Source: Chryseobacterium herbae
GTDB taxonomy: Bacteria; Bacteroidota; Bacteroidia; Flavobacteriales; Weeksellaceae
DNA length: 64,000 nucleotides
Assembly (NCBI RefSeq): GCF_025154075.1
Contig: NZ_JAOAMU010000002.1
Location: forward strand, 430,368-494,367
Reading direction: 5' to 3'
The notes under the pieces were generated by a model that saw only the letters and a list, made by a program, of their open reading frames with translations, was not told the DNA's origin and searched no databases. How positions within the stretch are numbered: position 1 is the first letter of the stretch; each line of letters starts with the position of its first letter. The translations under genes and the position numbers were made by a program. Positions 38,710 to 47,417 of the stretch are shown here, in pieces.

Positions 38710-40323
38710 TTACAGTATTTCCGCGTCAGTCTCTTTTTTCAGATTGTTAATGAAATCTGAGGGGGTTAGACCTGTTTCTCTTTTAAATGCATTCTGAAAG
38801 ACCCTATGATTGGCATAGCCACATAACTCTGCCAAAGAAGTGATCTTATACTTTCTGTATACTGTATCCTCATACAGTTTTCTGGTAATGTATTCAATTC
38901 TAAGGCTGTTGATGTAATGATTGAAGTTCTTGCTCTTATAGGATTTTATGACTTCTGAAAGATATTTTGTATTAGTGCCAAAATTACTTGCCATACTGGC
39001 TATTGTAATATCGCTTTTTAGGTATTTTTCTGTTTTTTCAAATTTGGATATCTTACTCAATAGTTGATTGGCTGTTTCCTCAGCAACTGTTTTAGGAGCT
39101 TTTATTGCTTTTTCTCCATCCTTCTCCATTTCATCCTTTCTGTTTTCTGACTCATGCTTTATTTTTGTAATGAGTTCCTGAAATCTCTGTTGTAGGACTT
39201 TATTCCTGTTTTTCCAATAGTACCAAATACCACCACATCCTAGAATTATTAAAATGAAGAATATATATAAGTAGTTTCGAAGAGTGTTATTTTTTTCCTT
39301 ATCCTTTTCTTTTTTAATTGCTGTGGTAACTTTATTCACCGAATGTTTTTCTGCAGTTCTAATACTGTCCCTGAGCTTTGTAAGAAGTTGATTGTATTTT
39401 TTTCCTTCGAGAGTATTGTTCTTAGCCAAATAGGCCTCCGTTAAGATTTCGTAGAAAATTTCCCGACCGGAAGGGGATGAAATTTTTTGCTCCAGTTCTA
39501 AGCCTTTCTGGGCATAGTGTATGGCCTTGTCGTTATTTTTTTTGTCAAAATAAAAATCACCTGCGGTTCTGTATAGGTTCATTTCATTGAGTGAACTTAT
39601 TTTCCTATTTTCCGCAATCTTTAATGATTTTAAAAGATATGTCTCTGCGGTCCTTGGCTCTGCGGGCTGAATGATCCATAAATAATACAATGCTAGGTTT
39701 GCCTGTATGGAAACAATCAAATCATATTTCTGTCCCTGTGATATACTGGACTTTTTTTCGGATATTTTTTCTGCCTCGCTTAACCCTTTTATGAGGTATA
39801 GACCTACGGAGTCCGGTTGTTTTTTGCTCTGATCAAAATAACCGGAATAGTTGGAATAAAATAAGCTGCTGTAATAATGACGAATATCATTGTCTTTGAT
39901 TTTTTCCAAATATTTTTTTGAAGCCTGATATGCTTTGTGGGAATCTTCCAGAAACCCCAAATCTCCCAATGAAACGGCCTTCATCTTGTACATATTAGAT
40001 ACTTCCTGTGGAGATGAATCTTCATTGATATGGCTTTCTAGGTCCGTTGCAACTTCAATGACTTTCTCCGAATTATTCAATGTTGTATATGTTCGCATCA
40101 GTTCAATACCAATGGGGAATGCAACATTGTATTTATTTTCCTTTGCTGTTCCGTAGCTTTTTTTCAGCTTTTTTATGGTACTGTTTACGACACCCGTGCT
40201 GCCGATCTCGTCTTGTATCTGGTGTAATTCGTTCTTTAATTGTTCTTCGGATATTTTCTGGCTTTTTCCTAAAGTGAATAGGTGTAGGATGATGAGGAAT
40301 AAAATAGATTGATAAGCTCTCAT
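38710..40323 (-). CDS. TPR-transmembrane-AraC regulator
   Basis: From the ATG at 40323 the product has 537 residues: a signal peptide (MRAYQSILFLIILHLFTLGK), about 300 periplasmic residues of TPR-like helical repeats, one membrane segment (NYLYIFFILIILGCGGIWYY, near 365), a charged coiled-coil linker and a C-terminal AraC HTH (ITSLAELCGYANHRVFQNAF, then KRETGLTPSDFINNLK). This one-piece sensor-regulator layout is common in Chryseobacterium. An upstream start at 40368 adds 15 residues ahead of the signal and is less likely. The effect of its binding is unknown; the surface-protein genes on the same strand are candidates. It is divergent from the AraC gene at 40707. Confidence 0.75.
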   Translation of the reverse strand: MRAYQSILFLIILHLFTLGKSQKISEEQLKNELHQIQDEIGSTGVVNSTIKKLKKSYGTAKENKYNVAFPIGIELMRTYTTLNNSEKVIEVATDLESHINEDSSPQEVSNMYKMKAVSLGDLGFLEDSHKAYQASKKYLEKIKDNDIRHYYSSLFYSNYSGYFDQSKKQPDSVGLYLIKGLSEAEKISEKKSSISQGQKYDLIVSIQANLALYYLWIIQPAEPRTAETYLLKSLKIAENRKISSLNEMNLYRTAGDFYFDKKNNDKAIHYAQKGLELEQKISSPSGREIFYEILTEAYLAKNNTLEGKKYNQLLTKLRDSIRTAEKHSVNKVTTAIKKEKDKEKNNTLRNYLYIFFILIILGCGGIWYYWKNRNKVLQQRFQELITKIKHESENRKDEMEKDGEKAIKAPKTVAEETANQLLSKISKFEKTEKYLKSDITIASMASNFGTNTKYLSEVIKSYKSKNFNHYINSLRIEYITRKLYEDTVYRKYKITSLAELCGYANHRVFQNAFKRETGLTPSDFINNLKKETDAEIL

Positions 40324-40516
40324 TCGATTTGAATTCAATGGTAATTTGTTTGGAAATGGTGTTTTCACAAATATAAGAATATTTCAAGATCCTGTTTTAA
40401 TACCATTTCCATATTTAAAATTTTTGTTTGGCTCAAAATTCTGGAAGGATCATTGTTAAAGAATGAAAAGTGTTATTAGGTGTTTATTGTGATTCACTTT
40501 TCGCCAATATAAGATC

Positions 40517-40546
40517 TGAACTAATTAGTAAATTTATTTGAACTAA
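40517..40546. promoter_or_regulatory. TGAACTAATTAG motif cluster upstream of AraC gene
   Basis: TGAACTAATTAG lies at 40517-40528 and a related TGAACTAA at 40539-40546, about two helical turns apart. The same 12-mer recurs at 42372-42383 before the NTF2-like genes, beside a palindrome GACTAATTAGTC at 42352-42363. A shared regulator binding both promoters is plausible. Confidence 0.4.
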
Positions 40547-40706
40547 AAAGGATAGTCCATTTTTTGCAGAATACATAAATTTGTATACTGTAAATTTGAA
40601 CATATGGCTACTTTTATAGAATTCATTATCTGAGAATTAATACTTATTAGGTAACTTAGTATTCAGCCATAAAATAATCAAAGTAGATATTTTAAAAAGC
40701 AAGTAA

Positions 40707-41567
40707 ATGAAAAAAATGATTAAAGTTCCAACTTCCCTGATTGGTTGTGATGCACCTCAAAATGCATTGATGTTAGATGGTTGTTCTGTAATCGAGCAGT
40801 GCATACACAGCACGGAAGTTAAAGGAACGATGTACCTCGAACAGCATTTACTCCTTATTGTTTTGGAAGGATCTGTTGTGCTTACTTATGGAAAACAGGA
40901 ATATACAGTTGGGAAGAATGATATGATTCTGCTTAAAAAAGCAACGGCTGTAAAGTACCATAAATTCGGGAATGCAGAAAACGATAATATCTATGACAGC
41001 TTAATGTTCAGTATCAAAGATGATCTTTTAAAGTCATTTTTATCAACCTCAGAAATTAAGGTGTCAAAATCTGAGGGCGAAATTAAAGCAGGTGTTTATC
41101 CAATGAATGAATGTTTGGTTGCATTTGCCCAATCGATTAAGCCTTACTTTTTTGATCATTCTGTAGTTCATCCCGGACAACTTCGCCTGAAGATTATGGA
41201 ATTATTGTATGATGTTGCAGAATGTAACCGAAATATGTTTTTGCAGATCCTACAGTTGCACGAGCCAATACGCACAGATATCCGCAACGTAGTAGAACAG
41301 CATTATGCATCGCCAGTCTCTGTTTCCGAACTGGCTTATCTTTCTGGCAGAAGCTTGTCAAGTTTTAAAAGAGATTTTCAAAACATATACAATATTGCGC
41401 CTGCAACCTGGATCAGGGAAAAGAGATTGGCAAAAGCAAAAGATATGCTGGAAACAACAGCTTTGTCAGTTTCCGATGTCTGCTATTCCCTGGGTTTTGA
41501 AAATGTCTCACATTTTTCCAGAATATATAAAGAATTTCATGGGCAGGCACCAAGTGTGTCTCGTTAA
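40707..41567 (+). CDS. AraC-family transcription regulator with cupin sensor
   Basis: The 286-residue product has an N-terminal cupin-like domain (about 30-105, EQHLLLIVLEGSVVLTYGKQ) and a C-terminal double HTH of AraC type (about 195-283): VSVSELAYLSGRSLSSFKRD and then SVSDVCYSLGFENVSHFSRI. It belongs to the soluble AraC group that senses small molecules. It begins a plus-strand group with an SDR oxidoreductase 23 bases downstream, which it probably controls. Repeated TGAACTAATTAG-type motifs precede both it and the genes from 42506. Confidence 0.85.
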   Translation: MKKMIKVPTSLIGCDAPQNALMLDGCSVIEQCIHSTEVKGTMYLEQHLLLIVLEGSVVLTYGKQEYTVGKNDMILLKKATAVKYHKFGNAENDNIYDSLMFSIKDDLLKSFLSTSEIKVSKSEGEIKAGVYPMNECLVAFAQSIKPYFFDHSVVHPGQLRLKIMELLYDVAECNRNMFLQILQLHEPIRTDIRNVVEQHYASPVSVSELAYLSGRSLSSFKRDFQNIYNIAPATWIREKRLAKAKDMLETTALSVSDVCYSLGFENVSHFSRIYKEFHGQAPSVSR

Positions 41568-41590
41568 CAGGTAATTTTAAAATCAGACTT

Positions 41591-42226
41591 ATGAAAGTAT
41601 TAGTGATTGGAGCAAATGGTAGAGTAGGCTCTCTTTTGATTAATAGATTAGCTGCTCAACATCAGGTTTTAGCGGGCTCAAGAAACCCTAATTCAGAAAA
41701 TGTTGTGGATAATGTCGAGCACGTCTTTATTGATTTGCTAAGCGATGTTGATACGATTGCAGAAAGTATGAATGGTGTTGATGCGATTTACTTTGTTTCC
41801 GGATCACGTGGAAAAAATCTTTTACAGATAGATTTACATGGAGCGATAAAAACGATGCAAGCCGCAGAGAAAGCAGGAGTTAAACGTTATATAATGCTGA
41901 GTTCTGTTTTCGCATTGCAACCGGAGCGTTGGAAAGAATCTTTCCCTAGTAGCTTAACAGACTATAATATTGCCAAGCATTATGCTGACCTTTATCTCAC
42001 AACTCAAGCCCAGCTCGATTATACTATCTTGCAACCCGGAGCGCTCAAAGAAGAAGCCGGCACGGGAAAAATAGAGACCAATGTTACTAGCCCGGGAACT
42101 AATTCTATTGCTAATGTTGTAGATACCCTTGTCGCCATATTAGAAAATCATTCAACAATCGGGAAGGTTATTTTGATGCACGATGGAAATACACTGATTG
42201 ATAAAGCACTCAATCAACTTGGATAA
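41591..42226 (+). CDS. NAD(P)-binding SDR-family oxidoreductase
   Basis: The 211-residue product opens with the Rossmann motif VIGANGRVGSLLINRL (GxNGxxG), as in atypical short-chain dehydrogenases with NAD(P)H-binding (PF13460-like) folds. FVSGSRGKN and MLSSVFALQPERW follow, and KHYADLYL contains the usual lysine-tyrosine-like region. No complete YxxxK catalytic motif is visible. It would bind NAD(P)H and act as a reductase or sensor of redox state. It follows the AraC gene by 23 bases and is likely co-transcribed with it. Confidence 0.8.
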   Translation: MKVLVIGANGRVGSLLINRLAAQHQVLAGSRNPNSENVVDNVEHVFIDLLSDVDTIAESMNGVDAIYFVSGSRGKNLLQIDLHGAIKTMQAAEKAGVKRYIMLSSVFALQPERWKESFPSSLTDYNIAKHYADLYLTTQAQLDYTILQPGALKEEAGTGKIETNVTSPGTNSIANVVDTLVAILENHSTIGKVILMHDGNTLIDKALNQLG

Positions 42227-42351
42227 ATTCCATGATTCCATGATTTGAACCCCTGTCTCCATTTTATTCTTAATTTCTCATTAAGAAAGGTTTACAACGA
42301 ACCTTACGAATGGTGAACTTCCATATTATATAATTTCCAATCCTTAAAAAG

Positions 42352-42383
42352 GACTAATTAGTCAAAATCTTTGAACTAATTAG
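42352..42383. promoter_or_regulatory. Palindrome and TGAACTAATTAG motif upstream of NTF2-like genes
   Basis: GACTAATTAGTC (42352-42363) is a perfect 12-bp palindrome, and TGAACTAATTAG follows at 42372-42383. A TACCTTTG at 42409-42416 could be the -7 element, but I see no well-spaced TTTG before it. The placement suits an operator. Confidence 0.4.
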
Positions 42384-42505
42384 AAAAACCATTGCATTTT
42401 CGTCATCATACCTTTGTTATAGAAAAAGAGCTTAATTATTCTGTCTGACAGGACAGTAATTTAGGCTTATAAAAATTATAACATTCAAGTAAAACAAGAC
42501 GATTT

Positions 42506-43075
42506 ATGAAAAACATTCAAGAACGAAAAAATATGAATTCATGTTCCACAGATCTTAATGCTGGTTGCTTAAGGAAAGGCTTTGGAAAAACTTCGACGAA
42601 GATATTTTTCTCACTACCGGTCTTGGGAATGATCTCAGCCTTAACAATTGGCGGATTATTAATTTTCTGTCAGGATAAAAACAATCAAAGTAATCAAAAT
42701 AATAAAACAGAAGTTATGCAAAACAATCAAGAACAAAAAGATGGGATTCTGAAAGCAATAGATTTATATGTTGAAGCAGGAAGAAAAGGCGACGGCAATA
42801 TTGCAAAACCGGCATTTGCATCAACGGCAACAATGTCTTGGTCAGAAAACGGAGGATTAAAAAGTGTTCCTATCCAGGCATTATTTGACGGGTTTTCCGC
42901 AGCAAAGCCAATGGAAGCAAATTACAAACTGGTTACATTGGATGTAGAAGGTAATGTTGCAATAGTAAGAATCGAATCTCAATTTGGATCGGACAAATAC
43001 GCTGATATGTTCACCCTGGTTAAAGACGGCAGTGATTGGAAAATCATAAGTAAAATTTATCAGGTTAAAAAATAG
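42506..43075 (+). CDS. NTF2-like (lumazine-binding type) membrane-anchored protein
   Basis: The 189-residue product has a hydrophobic segment (about 29-55, including PVLGMISALTIGGLLIFC) that should anchor it, then a Gln/Asn-rich linker. The NTF2-like domain (about 75-188) matches the lumazine-binding-like family: ILKAIDLYVEAGRKGDGN, VAIVRIESQFGSDKYADMF and WKIISKIYQVKK. The lipobox is poor (LIFC), so a lipoprotein is less likely than a simple anchor. It is followed 6 bases later by a cytosolic paralogue. Such small proteins bind hydrophobic ligands, but the ligand is not evident. Confidence 0.7.
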   Translation: MKNIQERKNMNSCSTDLNAGCLRKGFGKTSTKIFFSLPVLGMISALTIGGLLIFCQDKNNQSNQNNKTEVMQNNQEQKDGILKAIDLYVEAGRKGDGNIAKPAFASTATMSWSENGGLKSVPIQALFDGFSAAKPMEANYKLVTLDVEGNVAIVRIESQFGSDKYADMFTLVKDGSDWKIISKIYQVKK

Positions 43076-43080
43076 AAGTC

Positions 43081-43467
43081 ATGTCAGCAAATCAAAATAT
43101 AAACACGGTTCATGATTATGAAGAGGTACTGGCAGCAATGGAAGGCTATGTTCACGGATTAAAAACAGGAAACGTGGAAAAATTAAAGAAAACTTTTCAT
43201 CAGAATGCAATTATGTATGGTCATTTAGGTGATGATCTGTCACAAGGAAGTATAAATAATCTGTATACCTACGTGGAAAAATTTGGTGCAGCACCTAACA
43301 TCAAAACAAATCTTACGGTTTTACACAAGACCCCAACCACCGCAGTTGTTCGCATCGAGATGGAACACGATGCTGCAGACGAAGACTTTACCGACTACCA
43401 CTCATTACTCAAAATTAATGGTGAGTGGAAAGTGGTTGCAAAGCTTTTTCATCTCTACCATAAATAA
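43081..43467 (+). CDS. NTF2-like (lumazine-binding type) protein
   Basis: The 128-residue cytosolic protein is one NTF2-like domain: HDYEEVLAAMEGYVHGLKTG, a central NAIMYGHLGDDLSQGS segment, VVRIEMEHDAADEDFTDYHS and WKVVAKLFHLYHK. It begins 6 bases after its membrane-anchored paralogue and shows the same C-terminal WKV-x-KL pattern, so the pair probably arose by duplication. Next downstream is a broken SDR gene. It is likely an accessory protein of the redox cluster. Confidence 0.75.
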   Translation: MSANQNINTVHDYEEVLAAMEGYVHGLKTGNVEKLKKTFHQNAIMYGHLGDDLSQGSINNLYTYVEKFGAAPNIKTNLTVLHKTPTTAVVRIEMEHDAADEDFTDYHSLLKINGEWKVVAKLFHLYHK

Positions 43468-43548
43468 TCAAAAATCATTTCGCTAAAGTTTTTGCTGGAA
43501 GCACCGTATTGCTTTCAGTGGGAGCTTTACGTTTATAAAAAAATTAAA

Positions 43549-43896
43549 ATGTCAAAATTATCAGTCCGTTAGGGCTCTGTTGCAGGGATCAATATCAATG
43601 TTGTTGCAGGGATCTATCACGGAACAAAGTTTTTTGTTTGGGCAATTGCTGAAAGTCTGAGAAAAGAAGTATTTGTTCATAAAGGAATTAAAATAAGCTT
43701 GATCAGTCCTGGAGTCATCAATACAGGATGGGCAGATAAAGTAACCAATAAAGAAGGAGCAGAAATTACAGCAGAATTGAATAAGGAGGGTATTGAACCT
43801 GAAGATATTGCTAATGCTGTATTATTTGCTTTTGATCAACCAGACAATGTTAACGTGAATGATATTGTTATTAGCCCAGCTTTGCAAGACTGGTAA
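43549..43896 (+). pseudogene. SDR dehydrogenase with internal deletion
   Basis: A frame starts at ATG 43549 (MSKLSVR), hits TAG at 43570, then continues in the same frame as GSVAGINI and YHGTKFFVWAIAESLRKE, ending normally in ISPALQDW. A standard classical SDR has about 150 residues between the start and the GSVAGI segment, including the NAD-binding GxxxGIG motif and the catalytic Ser region. All of these are missing here. The YHGTK stretch is the usual YxxxK catalytic motif. An internal deletion best explains the remnant; a 65-residue ORF at 43699 is its tail, not a gene. Confidence 0.8.
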
Positions 43897-43922
43897 TATT
43901 TAATAAAAAAGAACTTTAAGTA

Positions 43923-45059
43923 ATGAATAAATATAATAAGCTTTTTGCTCCCTTATCATTTGATAACGGAATTAGTTTAAAAAATAGAATTGTGATGTCA
44001 CCTATGACTACCTGGGCATCTAATGAAGACTTCACTATATCTGATGATGAGGTAGAATATTACCATCAAAGAGTCAATGGGGTAGGATTGGTAATCACGG
44101 GATGTACACACGTAATGGCCAATGGAATTGGTTTTACTCACGAATTTGCCGGATACGACGATGCTTTTCTTCCAAGTTTGAAGAAGTTGGCGAATGCAGC
44201 CAAAAGGGGTGGAGCACCAGCAATTTTACAGATGTTTCATGCAGGGAACAAAGCAATTCCGGGTCTTATTCCAAATGGTGAAGTAGTAAGTGCAAGCGCT
44301 GTTTCAAGTGGACCGATACTGCTTTCTGATAAAGAAAATATTCCGAAAGAATTAAGCGAAAATGAAATTCTGGAAATCATCAAAGCATTTGGGGATACCA
44401 CAAGAAGAGCAATTGAAGCAGGTTTTGATGGCGTTGAAATTCACGGAGCACACGGATTTTTACTTCAGAATTTTATATCACCATTTTTTAATAAAAGAAA
44501 TGATCAGTGGGGAGGTTCTCTTGAAAATCGGTTACGGCTTAGCCTGGAAATTGTACGAGAAGTAAAAAATGTAGTTTCAGAATATGCTGATCGTCCTTTT
44601 CTTGTAGGTTATAGAATTTCACCCGAAGAAATCCCTCAAAAGACCTATGGACTTCCTGAAACGTTCATATTAATGGACAAATTAATTGTGGAAAAGATTG
44701 ATTATTTACATTTCTCTCTGCTGGATGCTGTTAATCAAAAACCGATTGATTCAGAATTTTCAGACCAGCCAATATCAGTTGTACTAAATAATTATGTGAA
44801 CAACAGAGTTCCCGTTCTTGTTGCCGGAAGTGTTACAACACCGGCGATGGCCGATAAGGTTTTAGACTATGGTGTCTCTATGGTGGCCATAGGCAGAACT
44901 TTGGTTGTTAATCCGAATTGGGTAGAGATCGTTGAAAAGGGGGAGGAAGAAAAAATAACTTCTATTCTTAAGCTTGATACTGTGGGAGATAAGAAAATAC
45001 CAGTCAAACTAATGGCGATATTTGAAGAACTAAATGGTTGGGTACCTATGGAGTCCTAA
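43923..45059 (+). CDS. Old Yellow Enzyme-type NADH:flavin oxidoreductase
   Basis: The 378-residue protein is an FMN-dependent ene-reductase/NADH oxidase of the OYE superfamily. It starts KYNKLFAPLSFDNGISLKNR, the usual barrel entry. It has HEFAGYDDAFLPSLKKL, VEIHGAHGFLLQNFISPFFN with the substrate-binding His pair, DQWGGSLENRLRL, and PVLVAGSVTTPAMADKVLDYG for the FMN phosphate site. It lies 27 bases after the SDR pseudogene and closes the plus-strand redox group with the AraC, SDR and NTF2-like genes. Such enzymes reduce electrophilic alkenes or quinones; the inducer may be an electrophile. Confidence 0.85.
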   Translation: MNKYNKLFAPLSFDNGISLKNRIVMSPMTTWASNEDFTISDDEVEYYHQRVNGVGLVITGCTHVMANGIGFTHEFAGYDDAFLPSLKKLANAAKRGGAPAILQMFHAGNKAIPGLIPNGEVVSASAVSSGPILLSDKENIPKELSENEILEIIKAFGDTTRRAIEAGFDGVEIHGAHGFLLQNFISPFFNKRNDQWGGSLENRLRLSLEIVREVKNVVSEYADRPFLVGYRISPEEIPQKTYGLPETFILMDKLIVEKIDYLHFSLLDAVNQKPIDSEFSDQPISVVLNNYVNNRVPVLVAGSVTTPAMADKVLDYGVSMVAIGRTLVVNPNWVEIVEKGEEEKITSILKLDTVGDKKIPVKLMAIFEELNGWVPMES

Positions 45060-45373
45060 TTGAATGATTAAAGCAATTTAAATATCGTTATCAACATAAA
45101 AGCTGCAGAAATTATAAGTACTGTAGAACATTGATGTATAAATTAAAAAAGGAACTAATGATGCGCTAAAATTGTATAAAAAAGGTATGTAAATATACCA
45201 AGAGAAGAATATGTCTCATCCTGGGATGAAGTACACAAAGAAAGAGAATTAGATGATACTCACTTAGGGAGAAGGTGACTGAGTGCCTTCTCCCTAAGAC
45301 CTCGAGGTATAAAGTATAAAATGCGCCATTAATCTTGTATTATTCTTTTTCATACATTTATACAAAATAATTT
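45060..45373. other. Intergenic region with decayed frame and hairpin
   Basis: The segment holds a short coherent frame (about 45190-45282) reading PREEYVSSWDEVHKERELDD and ending HLGRR, with no start and stops upstream; it looks like a gene end left by decay. It overlaps the left arm of the hairpin listed next. The rest is AT-rich without features. Confidence 0.4.
45263..45298. terminator. Perfect 13-bp hairpin
   Basis: CTTAGGGAGAAGG (45263-45275) and CCTTCTCCCTAAG (45286-45298) are exact reverse complements around a 10-base loop. It lies between the OYE gene and the receiver gene. No T-tract follows directly, so an intrinsic terminator is likely but not certain. Confidence 0.5.
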
Positions 45374-45730
45374 ATGAAAAAGAAGGTTGTCCTTATTCAG
45401 GATAATGAAGATATCCTGGATATAATGGACCAGGTATTGAAGGAGGAAGGTTTTGATGTTACTTCATCATTAACAACCGAGCCTGTTGAAAAAATTGAGG
45501 AGATTGAACCTGATCTAGTTATTGTAGATGATAACATTAGAGGACAAAAGAAAGGATCAGAGGTTATCGAAGAATTGAAATCTGATCCTGTAACGGAAGA
45601 TGTGTCGGCTGTACTTACTTCCACATCTCCTGACGTACCGAAGAAGGCTAAAGAATGCAATGCAGATGATTATATCCAAAAACCATTTGATATCGATCAT
45701 ATGATAGATGTAGTCAAAAAAAATTCCTAG
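45374..45730 (+). CDS. Single-domain response regulator receiver
   Basis: The 118-residue protein is a CheY-like receiver: an acidic pair in QDNED (near 9-13), the phospho-acceptor Asp in LVIVDDNIRG (near 52), a switch Ser/Thr in VLTSTS and the conserved Lys in YIQKPF. There is no output domain. It stands alone between the redox group and the convergent ABC genes, so its kinase is not evident. It may act as a phosphate relay or protein-interaction switch. Confidence 0.85.
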   Translation: MKKKVVLIQDNEDILDIMDQVLKEEGFDVTSSLTTEPVEKIEEIEPDLVIVDDNIRGQKKGSEVIEELKSDPVTEDVSAVLTSTSPDVPKKAKECNADDYIQKPFDIDHMIDVVKKNS

Positions 45731-45873
45731 TCTATTTTTTATATATTTATCGCAATTCCATTCCTAAGTGCTAGTGAAATACCCATTGTGATTAACATGC
45801 ATTCCCGAAGGAACAATGATGATTTATGCTAAAATGAAGTAATAAAGCATATATTGAATCTAAAAACCATCTT

Positions 45874-46638
45874 TTATACCCTTTTATAAACTCGCATCGC
45901 AAAGAAATAAGCTACGACCATAATTCCTAAACACCAGACAAGAGCAATCCATATATCATGGCCTACCGGCTGGTTTGAAAGTAAAGCACGGATGGTCTCC
46001 ACTATAGAGGTCACGGGCTGATTTTCTGCAAAAGCACGCACTGGTCCCGGCATCGTCTCTGTTGGTACAAATGCAGAGCTAATGAGCGGTAGGAAGTGGA
46101 TTGGATAGGCAATTACGGTTGCTCCATCTACCGATTTGGCAGATAATCCGGCAATTGCTGCAACCCAGGCAAGGGCAAGCGCAAACAGTATGAGTATGCC
46201 GACAATGGCCAGCCATGACAATATTCCTGCGGGTGAACGGAAACCCATAATCAGCGCTACAATAACAATTACAGCAAGTGAAATCAGGTTAGAGACTAAC
46301 GAAGTCATTATATGTCCCCATATTGCGGCTGATCGCGCAATGGGCATCGAGTGAAACCGTTCAAATATTCCGCGCTGTACATCATTGAACAAGCGGAAAG
46401 ATACATAGCCTATACTGTTTGCAATAGCAATAATCAGGATGCCAGGTAATAGATAATTTACATAATTATCTGGTCCGGTTTTTATTGCACCTCCCAGCAC
46501 ATAAACAAACACCAGCATTAGGGCTATGGGCATGATGGTTACAGTGATGATGGTGTCAGCGCTTCGTGTCACATGACGCATGGACCGCCCGAGCATAACG
46601 CCCATATCTGTAAAAAAATAGTTTCTTGTTGTTTCCAT
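45874..46638 (-). CDS. ABC-2 type transporter permease (DrrB-like)
   Basis: The 254-residue membrane protein has six predicted hydrophobic segments and the ABC-2 family layout: a cytoplasmic start (MLGRSMRHVTRSADTIIT), an early pair of helices, VNYLLPGILIIAIANSIGYV, FERFHSMPIARSAAIWGHI and PLISSAFVPTETMPGPVRAF. The combination is that of DrrB-like drug or lipid exporters. It lies 12 bases after its ATPase, with which it forms a homodimeric 2+2 exporter. Substrate unknown. Confidence 0.85.
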   Translation of the reverse strand: METTRNYFFTDMGVMLGRSMRHVTRSADTIITVTIMPIALMLVFVYVLGGAIKTGPDNYVNYLLPGILIIAIANSIGYVSFRLFNDVQRGIFERFHSMPIARSAAIWGHIMTSLVSNLISLAVIVIVALIMGFRSPAGILSWLAIVGILILFALALAWVAAIAGLSAKSVDGATVIAYPIHFLPLISSAFVPTETMPGPVRAFAENQPVTSIVETIRALLSNQPVGHDIWIALVWCLGIMVVAYFFAMRVYKRV

Positions 46639-46650
46639 TACTTTGCTTTT

Positions 46651-47403
46651 TTATGTGATGATTGAAAGAAATATCTCTTCCAACGTTGGCTGTTTTTCAA
46701 TATATTCTACTTTTGCAGGTGGAAAGAGCTTTTTTAACTCATCAAGAGTTCCACTCACAATAATCTGCCCTTGATGGAGAATAGCAATTTTATCTGCAAG
46801 CTGTTCAGCCTCCTCCAGATACTGGGTGGTAAGGAATACTGTGGTGCCGCTATCTGCAAGCTCTTTTATAATCTTCCAAGCTTCAATACGAGCCTCAGGG
46901 TCAAGCCCAGTGGTTGGCTCATCGAGGAAGATAATTTCTGATTTGCCTACAAGACTCATAGCAATGTCAAGTCTGCGGCGCATACCTCCCGAATAAGTTG
47001 ATGCTCTGCGGTTGGCAGCATCGGTCAGCCCGAGGCGTCTAAGCAAATCGTCTGCAACCTGGTGTGGGTTTTTGATATATCGTAGCTTGGCAATCATAAC
47101 GACATTTTCCTGTCCGGTCAAAATTTCGTCTACGGCTGCAGACTGTCCTGTCAGACTAATGGAATGCCGCACGTTGTCTGGTTTTTTGGAAACATCAAAT
47201 CCGTTTACCGTAGCGGTTCCTCCGTCTTGTTTTAGCAGCGTTGCAAGGATTTTGACAATTGTTGTTTTACCTGCTCCGTTGGAGCCTAACAGCGCAAAAA
47301 TGCTGCCTGCTTTTACTTCAAAATCTACTCCTGTCAAGACAGGGATGTTTTTATAGGATTTTTTCAATCCCCGTACCGAAATGGCACTTTCATTTTGTAG
47401 CAT
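46651..47403 (-). CDS. ABC transporter ATP-binding protein (DrrA-like)
   Basis: The 250-residue ATPase carries the full set of motifs: Walker A LLGSNGAGKTTIVK, Q-loop SLTGQSAAVDEILTGQENV, signature TYSGGMRRRLDIAMSL, Walker B EIIFLDEPTTGLDPEAR and the H-loop replaced by TTQYLEEAEQLA, as in DrrA. It powers the membrane partner downstream (12 bases away). It is preceded by an HTH/pentapeptide regulator 14 bases upstream, so one transcript probably carries all three genes. It likely exports a toxic or signalling compound, perhaps one recognised by the regulator. Confidence 0.9.
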   Translation of the reverse strand: MLQNESAISVRGLKKSYKNIPVLTGVDFEVKAGSIFALLGSNGAGKTTIVKILATLLKQDGGTATVNGFDVSKKPDNVRHSISLTGQSAAVDEILTGQENVVMIAKLRYIKNPHQVADDLLRRLGLTDAANRRASTYSGGMRRRLDIAMSLVGKSEIIFLDEPTTGLDPEARIEAWKIIKELADSGTTVFLTTQYLEEAEQLADKIAILHQGQIIVSGTLDELKKLFPPAKVEYIEKQPTLEEIFLSIIT

Positions 47404-47417
47404 GATTATTTTTTGTT

